From the IMG/VR virus record IMGVR_UViG_3300031788_000136, positions 1 to 20,005 of that record: DNA of 20,005 nt. The stretch is one strand, 5' to 3'. This document shows positions 6,088 through 12,994 of the stretch, piece after piece. The notes under the pieces were generated by a model. The model searched no databases and had not been told where the DNA came from. It worked only from the letters and a program-made list of their open reading frames with translations. The translations under genes and the position numbers were made by a program. Positions within the stretch are counted from its first letter, which is position 1. Every line of letters starts with the position of its first letter. Origin of the DNA: a virus.

Positions 6088-8816
6088 AACTGAATTGCGT
6101 CAGCTTGTTTACGGGGAGCGGCATTGGCGACCTTGCCGCCGAAGCGGCTGGCTTTACGACCGTGCTGCAGTGCGAGAACGAACCGTTTTGTCTGGACGGT
6201 CTGAACGTGTTGTTTCCGAACGTGCGAAAGGTGAAGGATGTCAAAAAACTCAACCGTAAAATCTGCAAAGAAGTTGTCGAAAAGCACGGGAAAATACGAC
6301 TTCTTATTGGCGGGTTCCCGTGTTTCCCTGCGGGAACGCCGGTTTTGACGGATGTTGGAGAACGCCGGATTGAATCGGTCAAGGTTGGGGATCGGATGTT
6401 GACGCACAAAGGGCGGTATAAGAAGGTCGTACGGACGGGGAGTAAGTACGCGCCCGCGTTGTTGAAGATAACAGCGACGGGCGCGCTGCCGTTTCGAGTT
6501 ACGTGCGAACATCCGTTTTGGGCGCGCGAACGGAAGTACGTGTGGGATTCGGCTTTGCGGCGGTATGTCCGTATTTTTACAAAACCGGAATGGGTTCCTG
6601 CGGAGCGGCTGACGACGAAGCATTTTATTGCGCAGCCGATAGATCGGTTTGAAACGGATCGGAAGTGGGAGTCTGAAGAATTTTGGTACATGATCGGGCG
6701 TTACTTAGGTGACGGTTGGTTTTGTAACGGGAAGCGGAAGAGTAAAATTAAGCGCGGTCGTGGAAGTCGGATCAACAGTCGCGTTTGGAAGGTGGTTATC
6801 TGCACGGCGCGCATTGACGGGGATGATTTAGAACGCCGGATTAAAGTCGCTGGTTTTCACGCAACGCGGGACAATGCGGGGAGCGTGACGAAGTTCATTA
6901 TCTGCAGTCAGCGGCTGACTGAATTTGTAATGCAGTTCGGTCGGTATGCGGACGGCAAGTACATTCCGGAATGGGTGTTAGGTGCGCCAGTTCGCATTTT
7001 GAAGGCGTTGTGGGCGGGGTACATGGATGCGGACGGAAATGAAGGTAAGAATGCAGCAGAAAACACTTCGACGGTTAGCCGTGATCTGGCAGCGGGGATG
7101 GCGCGCGCGGCGCGCAGAGCGTTTTGTCAGCCAGTTGCCTTTTACCGATCCGTGCGGGAAAAGACCTGTGTGATCGAAGGGCGGGTGGTAAATCAACAGG
7201 ATGCGTATCAATTGCGGCGGTGTGTTCATCGGCAGATTGGTTTTGAAGAAGATGGGATTGTTTGGGAACCGGTGCGCCGTGTGCAGCGGATTCCGGGTCG
7301 GGAAGTTTTTAACATCGAGGTCGAACATGACCACACTTACATTGCGGCATCATTTCTTGTCCACAACTGCATCGATATTTCCACGGCGGGTAAAGGCGCA
7401 GGCATCACGGGCGCGGCGTCGGGCCTTTGGTTCGAGATGTACCGCGTTACCCGTATCTTGCGACCAGATTGGTGCTTGTTTGAAAATGTACCTCCTCTCC
7501 GCATTCGAGGCGCGGACCGGGTGCTCGCTGGCATGGACAAAGCAGGCTACGACTGCTGGCCGGTCGTGGCTGGTGCTTGGGCGGCGGGCGCTCCCCACGT
7601 CCGAAATCGAGTCTGGATTGTCTGCCGAAACCGGGACATCCCCTACGAACAGCCGGTGGCCGACGCCGGTAGTGTACGACGACACTCCGGGGGGTCCGAA
7701 CAATCACTACAAGGGGTTGGGGCATCAGGCGAAGCACGGGAATATCAACAAGGTGAATTGGCCCACAGCGCACGGAATGGTGAATCCGGAAGTGGATCGT
7801 CCGCACGGTCCAACCGGTTGCGAGTTGGGAAGGGCGGTGACAAAGGTATCGGAGTCGGCTTGGCCGACTCCGATGGCGGGCGGGCTGGCGAAGACGAAGA
7901 ACCGAGAATTGCTGCAAGCGAAGAACTGGCCGACACCGCGCAGGGAAGACAGCGAACAGACAGGGGCGCACGCCGGCGTTCCGGATACGCTGACCAGTGC
8001 GGCAAGAACGAAGAACTGGCAAACGCCCGGAGCAAACGAACGGGAAGCAATTCCGAAGACGTATCGGCGGGGCAATCCGAATTTAGCGTTGCAGGCGACG
8101 TGGCAAACGCCAACGGCGGGAGCAGCAACGGCGGGAAACAGAAGTCGAAGCGGAAAGCGAAAGGGCGAACTGCTGCTGACCGGGCAGGCACGGGTGTCGT
8201 CCTGGCCGACACCCACGACGCAAGACGCAACGAATCTGGCCGGACCGTCGCAGTTCGACAGGAACAGTGCGCCGCTCAACGTTGCGGTAGTCAAGGCAAG
8301 TTGGCCGACACCGAATGCGTCCAAGGCGGTGAACGATACGGGATTACAGTGCAGCGGAGACGGTCGGAAGAAACCGAACAAGTCGGGATGGGTAACAGCG
8401 GCGCAGGAAATGGCGATGCGCAAGAAAACGTGGGCAACACCGCAGTGTGCGGACGAAATGGGGGCGCGCGGAGGATTGGACGAAGCAATCGAACGGCACG
8501 CGAAGAAGGGCGTACACAAGCAGATGATGCTGGTGGAGCAGATTATTCACGATCCGAGGAATTCTGGCCAGCAGAACCAGGGCAGCCGCAGTACGACTGG
8601 GAATATCCCCGCCTCACAACCGACCGGGCAGGGATCGGATGTCCCGTTGACCCGCGGGGCGGGGAGTTTGAATCCAGCTTGGTGCGCGCAGTTAATGGGC
8701 TTCCCCGCGTATTGGCTGGCCGCATTCGCCGCGGGTGCTTGCGCGTCTTGGGAAACGCGTGGGTTCCGCAGATTCCGTACGAAATTTTCAGATGGATTAG
8801 AGCGCAGCTTGATTGA
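6081..8816 (+). CDS. C5-cytosine DNA methyltransferase precursor interrupted by an intein
   Basis: A Dcm-family enzyme, 911 residues before splicing and 562 after, that should methylate cytosine at C5. Motif I is LFTGSGIGDLAAEAAGF (residues 9-25). Motif IV is split: GGFP, then an intein (residues 81-429), then CIDISTAGKG. Motif VI is FENVPPLRIRG, motif VIII is APHVRNRVWIV, and motif X is LGNAWVPQIPYEI at the C-terminus. The target-recognition region between VIII and X (about 7645-8660) has degenerate repeats of the form ELADT. GTG 6081 is chosen because AAGGA lies 8 nt upstream and it places motif I at the expected spot. Codon use in the recognition region looks less typical than in the +1 frame, which is separately noted. 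Possible roles are protection from host restriction or epigenetic control. Confidence 0.9.
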   Translation: MSQLNCVSLFTGSGIGDLAAEAAGFTTVLQCENEPFCLDGLNVLFPNVRKVKDVKKLNRKICKEVVEKHGKIRLLIGGFPCFPAGTPVLTDVGERRIESVKVGDRMLTHKGRYKKVVRTGSKYAPALLKITATGALPFRVTCEHPFWARERKYVWDSALRRYVRIFTKPEWVPAERLTTKHFIAQPIDRFETDRKWESEEFWYMIGRYLGDGWFCNGKRKSKIKRGRGSRINSRVWKVVICTARIDGDDLERRIKVAGFHATRDNAGSVTKFIICSQRLTEFVMQFGRYADGKYIPEWVLGAPVRILKALWAGYMDADGNEGKNAAENTSTVSRDLAAGMARAARRAFCQPVAFYRSVREKTCVIEGRVVNQQDAYQLRRCVHRQIGFEEDGIVWEPVRRVQRIPGREVFNIEVEHDHTYIAASFLVHNCIDISTAGKGAGITGAASGLWFEMYRVTRILRPDWCLFENVPPLRIRGADRVLAGMDKAGYDCWPVVAGAWAAGAPHVRNRVWIVCRNRDIPYEQPVADAGSVRRHSGGSEQSLQGVGASGEAREYQQGELAHSARNGESGSGSSARSNRLRVGKGGDKGIGVGLADSDGGRAGEDEEPRIAASEELADTAQGRQRTDRGARRRSGYADQCGKNEELANARSKRTGSNSEDVSAGQSEFSVAGDVANANGGSSNGGKQKSKRKAKGRTAADRAGTGVVLADTHDARRNESGRTVAVRQEQCAAQRCGSQGKLADTECVQGGERYGITVQRRRSEETEQVGMGNSGAGNGDAQENVGNTAVCGRNGGARRIGRSNRTAREEGRTQADDAGGADYSRSEEFWPAEPGQPQYDWEYPRLTTDRAGIGCPVDPRGGEFESSLVRAVNGLPRVLAGRIRRGCLRVLGNAWVPQIPYEIFRWIRAQLD
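6321..7367 (+). other. Intein 1 with LAGLIDADG homing endonuclease (in cytosine methyltransferase)
   Basis: A 349-residue in-frame intein. It begins at Cys1 (CFPAGTPVLTDVGERRIESV, block A), has a block B RVTCEHPFW with the Thr/His pattern, and ends with block F/G HTYIAASFLVHN followed by Cys+1 of the C-extein. The penultimate His and terminal Asn are both present, so standard class 1 splicing is expected. Two LAGLIDADG-type helices are visible: MIGRYLGDGWF (Asp211) and LWAGYMDADGNE (Asp316, Asp318), both keeping acidic catalytic residues, so the homing endonuclease may be active. The insertion point is exactly before the catalytic cysteine of motif IV, the most conserved site of the enzyme. 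The Cys+1 splicing nucleophile is also the methyltransferase nucleophile. Confidence 0.93.
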
Positions 8817-8844
8817 CGCGGGTGTGCTGGAAGAAAAGAAGTAA
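7645..8844 (+). CDS. Alternate-frame reading of methyltransferase recognition region (expression unproven)
   Basis: The +1 frame relative to the methyltransferase is open across the whole recognition region and ends at TAA 8842-8844. From about 7645 its codons look more typical of this genome (many ACG, CCG, GCG, AAG, GAA) than the methyltransferase frame. It contains repeated WPTP/WQTP motifs and ends with LNPAWCAQLMGFPAYW, a C-terminal signature I know from phage cytosine-methyltransferase-family proteins. No convincing start codon with a ribosome-binding site is visible near 7645. It could be reached by +1 frameshifting from the methyltransferase, for instance at CCC-T (7641-7644), or could be a leftover of an older reading frame. 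The start coordinate is only where the frame begins to look coding. Confidence 0.35.
   Translation, partial: TNSRWPTPVVYDDTPGGPNNHYKGLGHQAKHGNINKVNWPTAHGMVNPEVDRPHGPTGCELGRAVTKVSESAWPTPMAGGLAKTKNRELLQAKNWPTPRREDSEQTGAHAGVPDTLTSAARTKNWQTPGANEREAIPKTYRRGNPNLALQATWQTPTAGAATAGNRSRSGKRKGELLLTGQARVSSWPTPTTQDATNLAGPSQFDRNSAPLNVAVVKASWPTPNASKAVNDTGLQCSGDGRKKPNKSGWVTAAQEMAMRKKTWATPQCADEMGARGGLDEAIERHAKKGVHKQMMLVEQIIHDPRNSGQQNQGSRSTTGNIPASQPTGQGSDVPLTRGAGSLNPAWCAQLMGFPAYWLAAFAAGACASWETRGFRRFRTKFSDGLERSLIDAGVLEEKK
7657..8441 (+). repeat. Nine dispersed copies of an 11-bp motif (TGGCCGACACC-like)
   Basis: A degenerate motif, best form TGGCCGACACC, occurs at 7657, 7759, 7861, 7927, 8017, 8101, 8203, 8302 and 8431. 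All spacings (102, 102, 66, 90, 84, 102, 99, 129) are multiples of three. It therefore always reads LADT/LANA in the methyltransferase frame and WPTP/WQTP in the +1 frame. The copies differ mainly at synonymous or near-synonymous positions. This points to a repeat kept for protein sequence rather than a DNA-level tandem array. Confidence 0.8.
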
Positions 8845-8936
8845 GTTAGGCCACGGCGATGCCGCAAGATTTATCCTAAAGCAAGGATGGCGTTTCCTCC
8901 GTTAGCTAAAGCAGACGGTATTCACGCCGAGCAGAA
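8845..8936. other. Short non-coding gap before packaging genes
   Basis: Ninety-two bases separate the last stop of the methyltransferase region from the possible small terminase gene. A small inverted repeat, ATCCT/AGGAT around 8870-8888, is present but has no following T-run, so it is not a convincing terminator. I see no promoter with good -35 and -10 boxes and no copy of the 15-bp palindrome. Confidence 0.5.
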
Positions 8937-9806
8937 ATGAAAGTCGCGACGAAGAAAAAGACGATGGATCGGTTGGACGTGCTTCTGGCGAACCGCGTCT
9001 TCGCCGAAGGTCCGTCCGCGTTGTTGGATGCGGGTCTGACGAACAAGCAGCAGGCGGACTTCCTGGCTCGGACGGACATACAAGCGTTCTTGCGGCAGCA
9101 GACCGAGGAATTGAAGGAAAACGATGCGCTGCTGGCCCGTACTCGATTCGCGGCGTTGCGCGCGTTGCAGCGGATGGCACCGACTGCTGTGCAGATCATG
9201 GCGGATGCGATGAACGGGACCGTGTATGAAAAGAACAAGGATGGCACGGTTAAGCTGCAGACGATTGTGCGTGGCGATGGAGTTCATAAGATCGTGCCTG
9301 TTGTTAAGACTTATGCACCGTCGCATAATCAGATCGTTGCAGCGCAGGACGTACTGGACCGTTTGGGCGTACACGATAAAGCGGAAGTGGACAAGGGCGC
9401 GGGCATCAAGGTCAATGTGCTGTTCAATCACGTGGTCACGAACAACACGTTGACCTACGCGCCGGAACTGAAGACGGAAGAAGAGAAGCGGTTGAGCCGC
9501 GAGCGGATGCGGACCGTATTACAGAAGTTGCTTCCGAAGATCGACGGCATCAAGGAAACACTGGAAGAAAGTGCTGCGAAGTTGAAGAAGAAGTACGTGA
9601 AGAAGAAGTTGAAGGCGCAAAATGGAAAATACAAATCAGTCATTGTCGCCGGGACAGTCAGTGACGCTGCAAGTTCCGACGATGGCGGAAAAGGCGGACC
9701 CGGCGACAATTCTGGATCGGATGCTGCGGTCGGAACCGGCGAAGATCCCGGAAGCGGAAGTACAGGCGGTGCGGGAAGTGCAGCAGGCGGAACGCCGGTT
9801 GGCTGA
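8937..9806 (+). CDS. Possible terminase small subunit
   Basis: A 289-residue protein two genes upstream of the large terminase, the usual place for the small subunit that recognises packaging sites. Residues about 35-60 are helical (DAGLTNKQQADFLARTDIQAF), and a later segment, NQIVAAQDVLDRLGV, resembles the helix found in many small terminases (A-A-x-x-V-L-D-R-x-G). Residues about 180-230 are charged and probably coiled. The last 60 residues are a Gly/Ser/Asp-rich tail that overlaps, in another frame, the start of the gene at 9622; codon use there favours the other gene. The ribosome-binding site is weak. The call rests mainly on position and on the D-R-x-G segment. Confidence 0.5.
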   Translation: MKVATKKKTMDRLDVLLANRVFAEGPSALLDAGLTNKQQADFLARTDIQAFLRQQTEELKENDALLARTRFAALRALQRMAPTAVQIMADAMNGTVYEKNKDGTVKLQTIVRGDGVHKIVPVVKTYAPSHNQIVAAQDVLDRLGVHDKAEVDKGAGIKVNVLFNHVVTNNTLTYAPELKTEEEKRLSRERMRTVLQKLLPKIDGIKETLEESAAKLKKKYVKKKLKAQNGKYKSVIVAGTVSDAASSDDGGKGGPGDNSGSDAAVGTGEDPGSGSTGGAGSAAGGTPVG

Positions 9807-10011
9807 AGCAGCGTTTCGTGCACTGCCGTTTCATTTTACGCCGCCCCGGCGCAGCCGTAAGGAAGTAGACATCTTGGTCGGCTTGCCGGATACGCCGAAG
9901 GGACCGGTGCCGATCGGCCTGTTGCCGTTTATGCGGCGCAAGCCGATCGTGACAAAGACCGCTCCCGCACCGCGCGGGGGCTGGCACAGGAAGAAAGGAC
10001 GGAATCAATGA
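9622..10011 (+). CDS. Hypothetical phage protein overlapping the preceding gene
   Basis: A 129-residue protein with a helical stretch EAEVQAVREVQQAERRLAEA (about 44-63), then FHFTPPRRSRKEVD and a basic, Pro-rich C-terminus. I do not recognise a family. The first 185 nt overlap the preceding gene in a different frame, yet the codons here (CCG, GCG, GAA, CTG, AAG) are typical of this genome, so this is likely a real gene. GAAGG lies 6 nt before the ATG. The TGA overlaps the next start (ATGA). Position between the possible small and large terminase genes suggests a packaging or head accessory role, by inference only. Confidence 0.75.
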   Translation: MENTNQSLSPGQSVTLQVPTMAEKADPATILDRMLRSEPAKIPEAEVQAVREVQQAERRLAEAAFRALPFHFTPPRRSRKEVDILVGLPDTPKGPVPIGLLPFMRRKPIVTKTAPAPRGGWHRKKGRNQ

Positions 10012-10217
10012 TTGCGGCTGATGTAGGAAAGCACTTGTTCAACAAGGTGAAAACGCCGGACGGTGTCGGCACCTTGGTCGGTGTGGAAGTCGATTGGAAC
10101 GGGCGGAACTTTTTCCCGGAAACAGCACGTCTGCACGTTTGGTACGGAACAGATAATGTGCAAGGTGGATGGGTAGAACACGGATATCCGCTTGACGAAG
10201 TGTCCGCGGCTGATTGA
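10008..10217 (+). CDS. Small hypothetical phage protein
   Basis: A 69-residue protein of alternating hydrophobic strands (VGTLVGVEVDW, ARLHVWYG), consistent with a small beta-barrel, but not recognised. It starts in an ATGA overlap with the gene before it. Its stop TGA (10215-10217) lies inside the palindrome at 10214-10228, just upstream of the large terminase start, repeating the arrangement seen at 2340 and 6073. The gene is likely real because it fits the overlapped operon and has typical codons. Its function is unknown. Confidence 0.72.
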   Translation: MIAADVGKHLFNKVKTPDGVGTLVGVEVDWNGRNFFPETARLHVWYGTDNVQGGWVEHGYPLDEVSAAD

Positions 10218-10228
10218 CAGTGTGTCAA
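10214..10228. promoter_or_regulatory. 15-bp palindrome, copy 4 (before large terminase)
   Basis: TTGACAGTGTGTCAA, one mismatch between arms. It contains the TGA of the preceding gene and ends 4 nt before the terminase ATG at 10233. No -10 box follows at 16-18 nt. Confidence 0.78.
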
Positions 10229-10232
10229 AGAA

Positions 10233-12407
10233 ATGGCGACGAAAGCACGCAAATCACCGTATCGGGGTCCGAAGAAGCAGAAAGACGCTTCGACGGTAGC
10301 GGGGGAGAATCTGTACAAGCGGTACGTTCTGGATAGCTTGACGGAAGAAGAACGGGAAGGATTGAATAAACTCAACCCGGTTGAACGGGAAACGATCGTC
10401 ACGGCGCTGGCGGACGCGATGGTGGAAGACAAGGGGATCAGTTCACCGGTCAATGAATTCTTGTGGGAAGAAGACTATCGACGCAAGCCCGTGGACATCG
10501 ACACGTTTATCCATGACGACTATTACCTGGGCAGGGCGGCGAAGGATTTGGATGGTCCGTGGAAAGACGACCTGCGTCAGATATTTGCAGTGGATAGCCA
10601 AGTGTCAGAATTTATTATGACGGGCGCGATCGGAATAGGAAAGACCACTATTGCTATGGTGGCAAATGCTTACACGATTTATAGATTATCGTGTTTGAAG
10701 AACCCGTCGAAGTATTACGGGGTGCTGCCGAATTCCAAGATCACGATTGGCTTGTATTCGATTACGAAGACGCAGACGCAGGACACAGGATTTTTCAAAC
10801 TGCGGGCGTTTTTGGACGTTAGCGAATACTTTTCAACGACGTTTCCGCGCGACCGGAACATCGACAGCGTGATCCGGTTTAAGGATGAAACAACTAATAT
10901 TGAAGTTATAGCAGGTTCCCGAGAATTGCACGCTCTTGGCAGGGATGTATTTTCTTGCTCTTTGGACGAAGCTAATTTTATGGTTGCTGCTGCGAAGGAT
11001 AAGGACGCGCAGCAGATGGTTGGGCAAGCGTACGAACTGTACCGGGCGGTTAGTACGCGCATGGAATCGCGATTTATGCGGGCCGGCGGCAGTGTGCCGG
11101 GTTTGCTGATTCTGATGTCGTCGCGCAAGTCGCAGTCGGACTTCTTGGAAAATCGGTTGAAGACAGTAACGCAGGGAGCTTACAGGCCGGGGATGCGGGG
11201 TCTGATTTCTCCGCGTTTGTACATTTCGGATTACGCGCTGTGGGAAGTGAAAGCGAAGTACAAGTTTCCGATGCCGCACTTCCGTGTGCAGGTCGGTGAC
11301 CGGACGTACCGTTCGCGCATCCTGAAGGACGATGAGCAGCCGAAGGAAAACATTCGGGTTATCAGTGTGCCTGGGGACTTTCACCGGGCGTTTGAGGAAG
11401 ATGCGGATCAGGCGTTGCGTGACATTGCGGGCGTAGCGACGATTGCGATCAGCCCGTTGATTCGTGACCGGCAAAGCCTGATTGACGCCGAACGTCCGCA
11501 CTTGCTTCATCCGTTCACATCTGAATGGGTGACGATCAGCACTGAAGACGATTACGTGATTGAGGATTTCTTCAAGTTGGATACGGCGTGCCGGATTGAA
11601 AATTCCAAGTGGACGCCGCGATTGAATCCGACAGCGCCGCGGTTCCTGCATATCGACTTGTCAATCACAGGAGATGCTGCCGGGATCTCGATGGCGCACG
11701 CCAGCGGCAAGGTGAAGCGACGGACGAACAGGCCGGACGGAACGTATACGCTGGACTATAAGCCATTCGTGATTGTGGATTTCATGCTGCGGATCGTACC
11801 CCCAACTGGTAGTGAAACGGATTTGAGCAAGGTGCGCTCGTTCATTCTGTACCTCCGAGAAATGTATCCGATCACGCGCGTGACCTTCGATGGTTATCAA
11901 TCGGTGGATTCAGCGCAGATCTTGAACAAAGCGCAAGTTGAGTCGGGAACGCTGTCGGTAGATCGCACAGAAGAACCGTACGTGAGCCTGAGGGCCGCGT
12001 TTTTTGAGCGGCGGATTGCGTGCTATCACTACGAACGATTTTATACGGAAATGTTGTTCTTGGAACGCGATATCAATAAGAAAAAGATCGACCATCCTCA
12101 GAAGTTCCCGGACGGGACACCGGGAAGCAAGGACGTAGCGGATTCTTGCTGTGGTTCTGTGTGGTGGTGCTTGAACGATCCCCGCGCATCTCGCGATCTG
12201 GCGATCATGGCGGATGATGTCGCAGTTCAGTCGGAAAGCCGGATCGTCGATCCGCCGAAGGAAATAATCACGAATGTTGGGACGCTTCCGGCGGCGGGAG
12301 TGGAACCGAAGGGAAACCCCGGATTGCCAGGCCGGCCGCGCGTCGTTGTAGCCGGGGCTGCGTTTGACTGGTCGAAGTTGAAAGGCAACGTCGGAAAGAA
12401 GGAGTAA
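10233..12407 (+). CDS. terL: Terminase large subunit
   Basis: The 724-residue motor that cuts concatemeric phage DNA and pumps it into the prohead through the portal. The N-terminal ATPase has Walker A MTGAIGIGKTTIAMV (about residues 129-143) and Walker B CSLDEANFM (D245, E246). The C-terminal RNase H-like nuclease has FLHIDLSITGDAAGISM (first Asp), RVTFDGYQSVDSAQIL (second Asp) and SKDVADSCCGSVWW (third Asp). No intein is present, although terminases often carry one. The ATG is 5 nt after the palindrome at 10214-10228, and no strong Shine-Dalgarno is visible, so initiation may depend on coupling to the upstream gene. Length and domain order suit a complete two-domain terminase. Confidence 0.93.
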   Translation: MATKARKSPYRGPKKQKDASTVAGENLYKRYVLDSLTEEEREGLNKLNPVERETIVTALADAMVEDKGISSPVNEFLWEEDYRRKPVDIDTFIHDDYYLGRAAKDLDGPWKDDLRQIFAVDSQVSEFIMTGAIGIGKTTIAMVANAYTIYRLSCLKNPSKYYGVLPNSKITIGLYSITKTQTQDTGFFKLRAFLDVSEYFSTTFPRDRNIDSVIRFKDETTNIEVIAGSRELHALGRDVFSCSLDEANFMVAAAKDKDAQQMVGQAYELYRAVSTRMESRFMRAGGSVPGLLILMSSRKSQSDFLENRLKTVTQGAYRPGMRGLISPRLYISDYALWEVKAKYKFPMPHFRVQVGDRTYRSRILKDDEQPKENIRVISVPGDFHRAFEEDADQALRDIAGVATIAISPLIRDRQSLIDAERPHLLHPFTSEWVTISTEDDYVIEDFFKLDTACRIENSKWTPRLNPTAPRFLHIDLSITGDAAGISMAHASGKVKRRTNRPDGTYTLDYKPFVIVDFMLRIVPPTGSETDLSKVRSFILYLREMYPITRVTFDGYQSVDSAQILNKAQVESGTLSVDRTEEPYVSLRAAFFERRIACYHYERFYTEMLFLERDINKKKIDHPQKFPDGTPGSKDVADSCCGSVWWCLNDPRASRDLAIMADDVAVQSESRIVDPPKEIITNVGTLPAAGVEPKGNPGLPGRPRVVVAGAAFDWSKLKGNVGKKE

Positions 12408-12408
12408 C

Positions 12409-12588
12409 ATGTCTGCAACGAAGAAGAAAGCGGTGCGGGTTAAGCAAGACGAATTTGCACTTCAGTGTTTCGTAAACGGGAGGCGGAAGCTGACAAAAGA
12501 CTTGACGCGGGAAGAAGCGTTTGCTTTTCTTCAGGACGCGATGCACTTAGCAGCATTCCTTGCGGAACGGATTAGATTAGAAAGGTGA
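12409..12588 (+). CDS. Small basic hypothetical protein
   Basis: A 59-residue protein starting 2 nt after the terminase stop, with AAGGAG just upstream of the ATG inside the terminase end. The N-terminus is Lys-rich and the C-terminal half is helical (TREEAFAFLQDAMHLAAFLA). Not recognised. The close junction and good ribosome-binding site support a real gene. It ends 9 nt before the next start. Confidence 0.62.
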   Translation: MSATKKKAVRVKQDEFALQCFVNGRRKLTKDLTREEAFAFLQDAMHLAAFLAERIRLER

Positions 12589-12597
12589 AGTAGTCAG

Positions 12598-12792
12598 GTG
12601 AACAAGTTCATTCATGTTTCGAGCATCGTCTTTTTTTGTGTCGGCTGCTTGACGCTGCTGACTGCGATTATCGCAACGGTTTTTGTGACCGCGCCGGATC
12701 GGGTGGCTGCGCTGCAGGTCGCGATGTTTGGCAGTCTGTTTCTGATTGTTGGGTCGGGCGTAGTTCGTTTAGGGATGTATCCGGATGCGTGA
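12598..12792 (+). CDS. Small two-helix membrane protein
   Basis: A 64-residue protein that is almost entirely hydrophobic, with two likely transmembrane helices at about residues 8-30 and 40-60, separated by a short charged turn (APDRVAAL). Small two-helix proteins in phages include holins and membrane-modifying proteins, but no lysis gene is adjacent and the position between packaging and methylation genes gives no support for that. GTG is the only reasonable start in frame; the nearest purine-rich stretch (AAAGGTGAAG) is somewhat far upstream. The stop overlaps the next ORF start. Function not assigned. Confidence 0.6.
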   Translation: MNKFIHVSSIVFFCVGCLTLLTAIIATVFVTAPDRVAALQVAMFGSLFLIVGSGVVRLGMYPDA

Positions 12793-12979
12793 GGAAATTA
12801 TGGGAGAAGATGAACGATCTAAGTTTGATTTGCTGGCGCGTGTTGTGAAGCAGGAGAAGGAAACGCTGTTGTCGAAGGCAGCGGGCGTGGAGTTGATCCG
12901 CGCCGTGCTCCTGGCGGACATTGGCAAGCTGCCGCCGGAAGTCCGCGAAGCCCGGTTGAAGCTGGAAAGGACTGCGTGA
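12785..12979 (+). CDS. Small helical hypothetical protein
   Basis: A 64-residue, highly charged, helical protein (SKFDLLARVVKQEKETLLSK then PPEVREARLKLER). Not recognised. ATG 12785 overlaps the preceding stop and has AGGGA upstream; ATG 12800, preceded by GAGGAA, is an equally good start giving 59 residues. The TGA at 12977-12979 abuts the palindrome at 12980-12994, which contains the start of the next gene. This is again the stop, palindrome, start arrangement. Confidence 0.65.
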   Translation: MREEIMGEDERSKFDLLARVVKQEKETLLSKAAGVELIRAVLLADIGKLPPEVREARLKLERTA

Positions 12980-12994
12980 TTGACATGGTGTCAA
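12980..12994. promoter_or_regulatory. 15-bp palindrome, copy 5 (on DPPA methyltransferase start)
   Basis: TTGACATGGTGTCAA, one mismatch between arms. It directly follows the upstream TGA and contains the ATG at 12985 and the GTG at 12988. Confidence 0.78.

Noticed and set aside
7657-8441. CRISPR-like or tandem DNA repeat array
   Set aside because: Units are only 11 bp, degenerate and spaced by irregular multiples of three in a coding region, so they reflect protein repeats.
10833-11651. - strand frame opposite the large terminase
   Set aside because: Same reason: antisense shadow of a gene with clear Walker and nuclease motifs.
12598-12792. Holin
   Set aside because: Two membrane helices alone are not enough; no endolysin or spanin gene is near.
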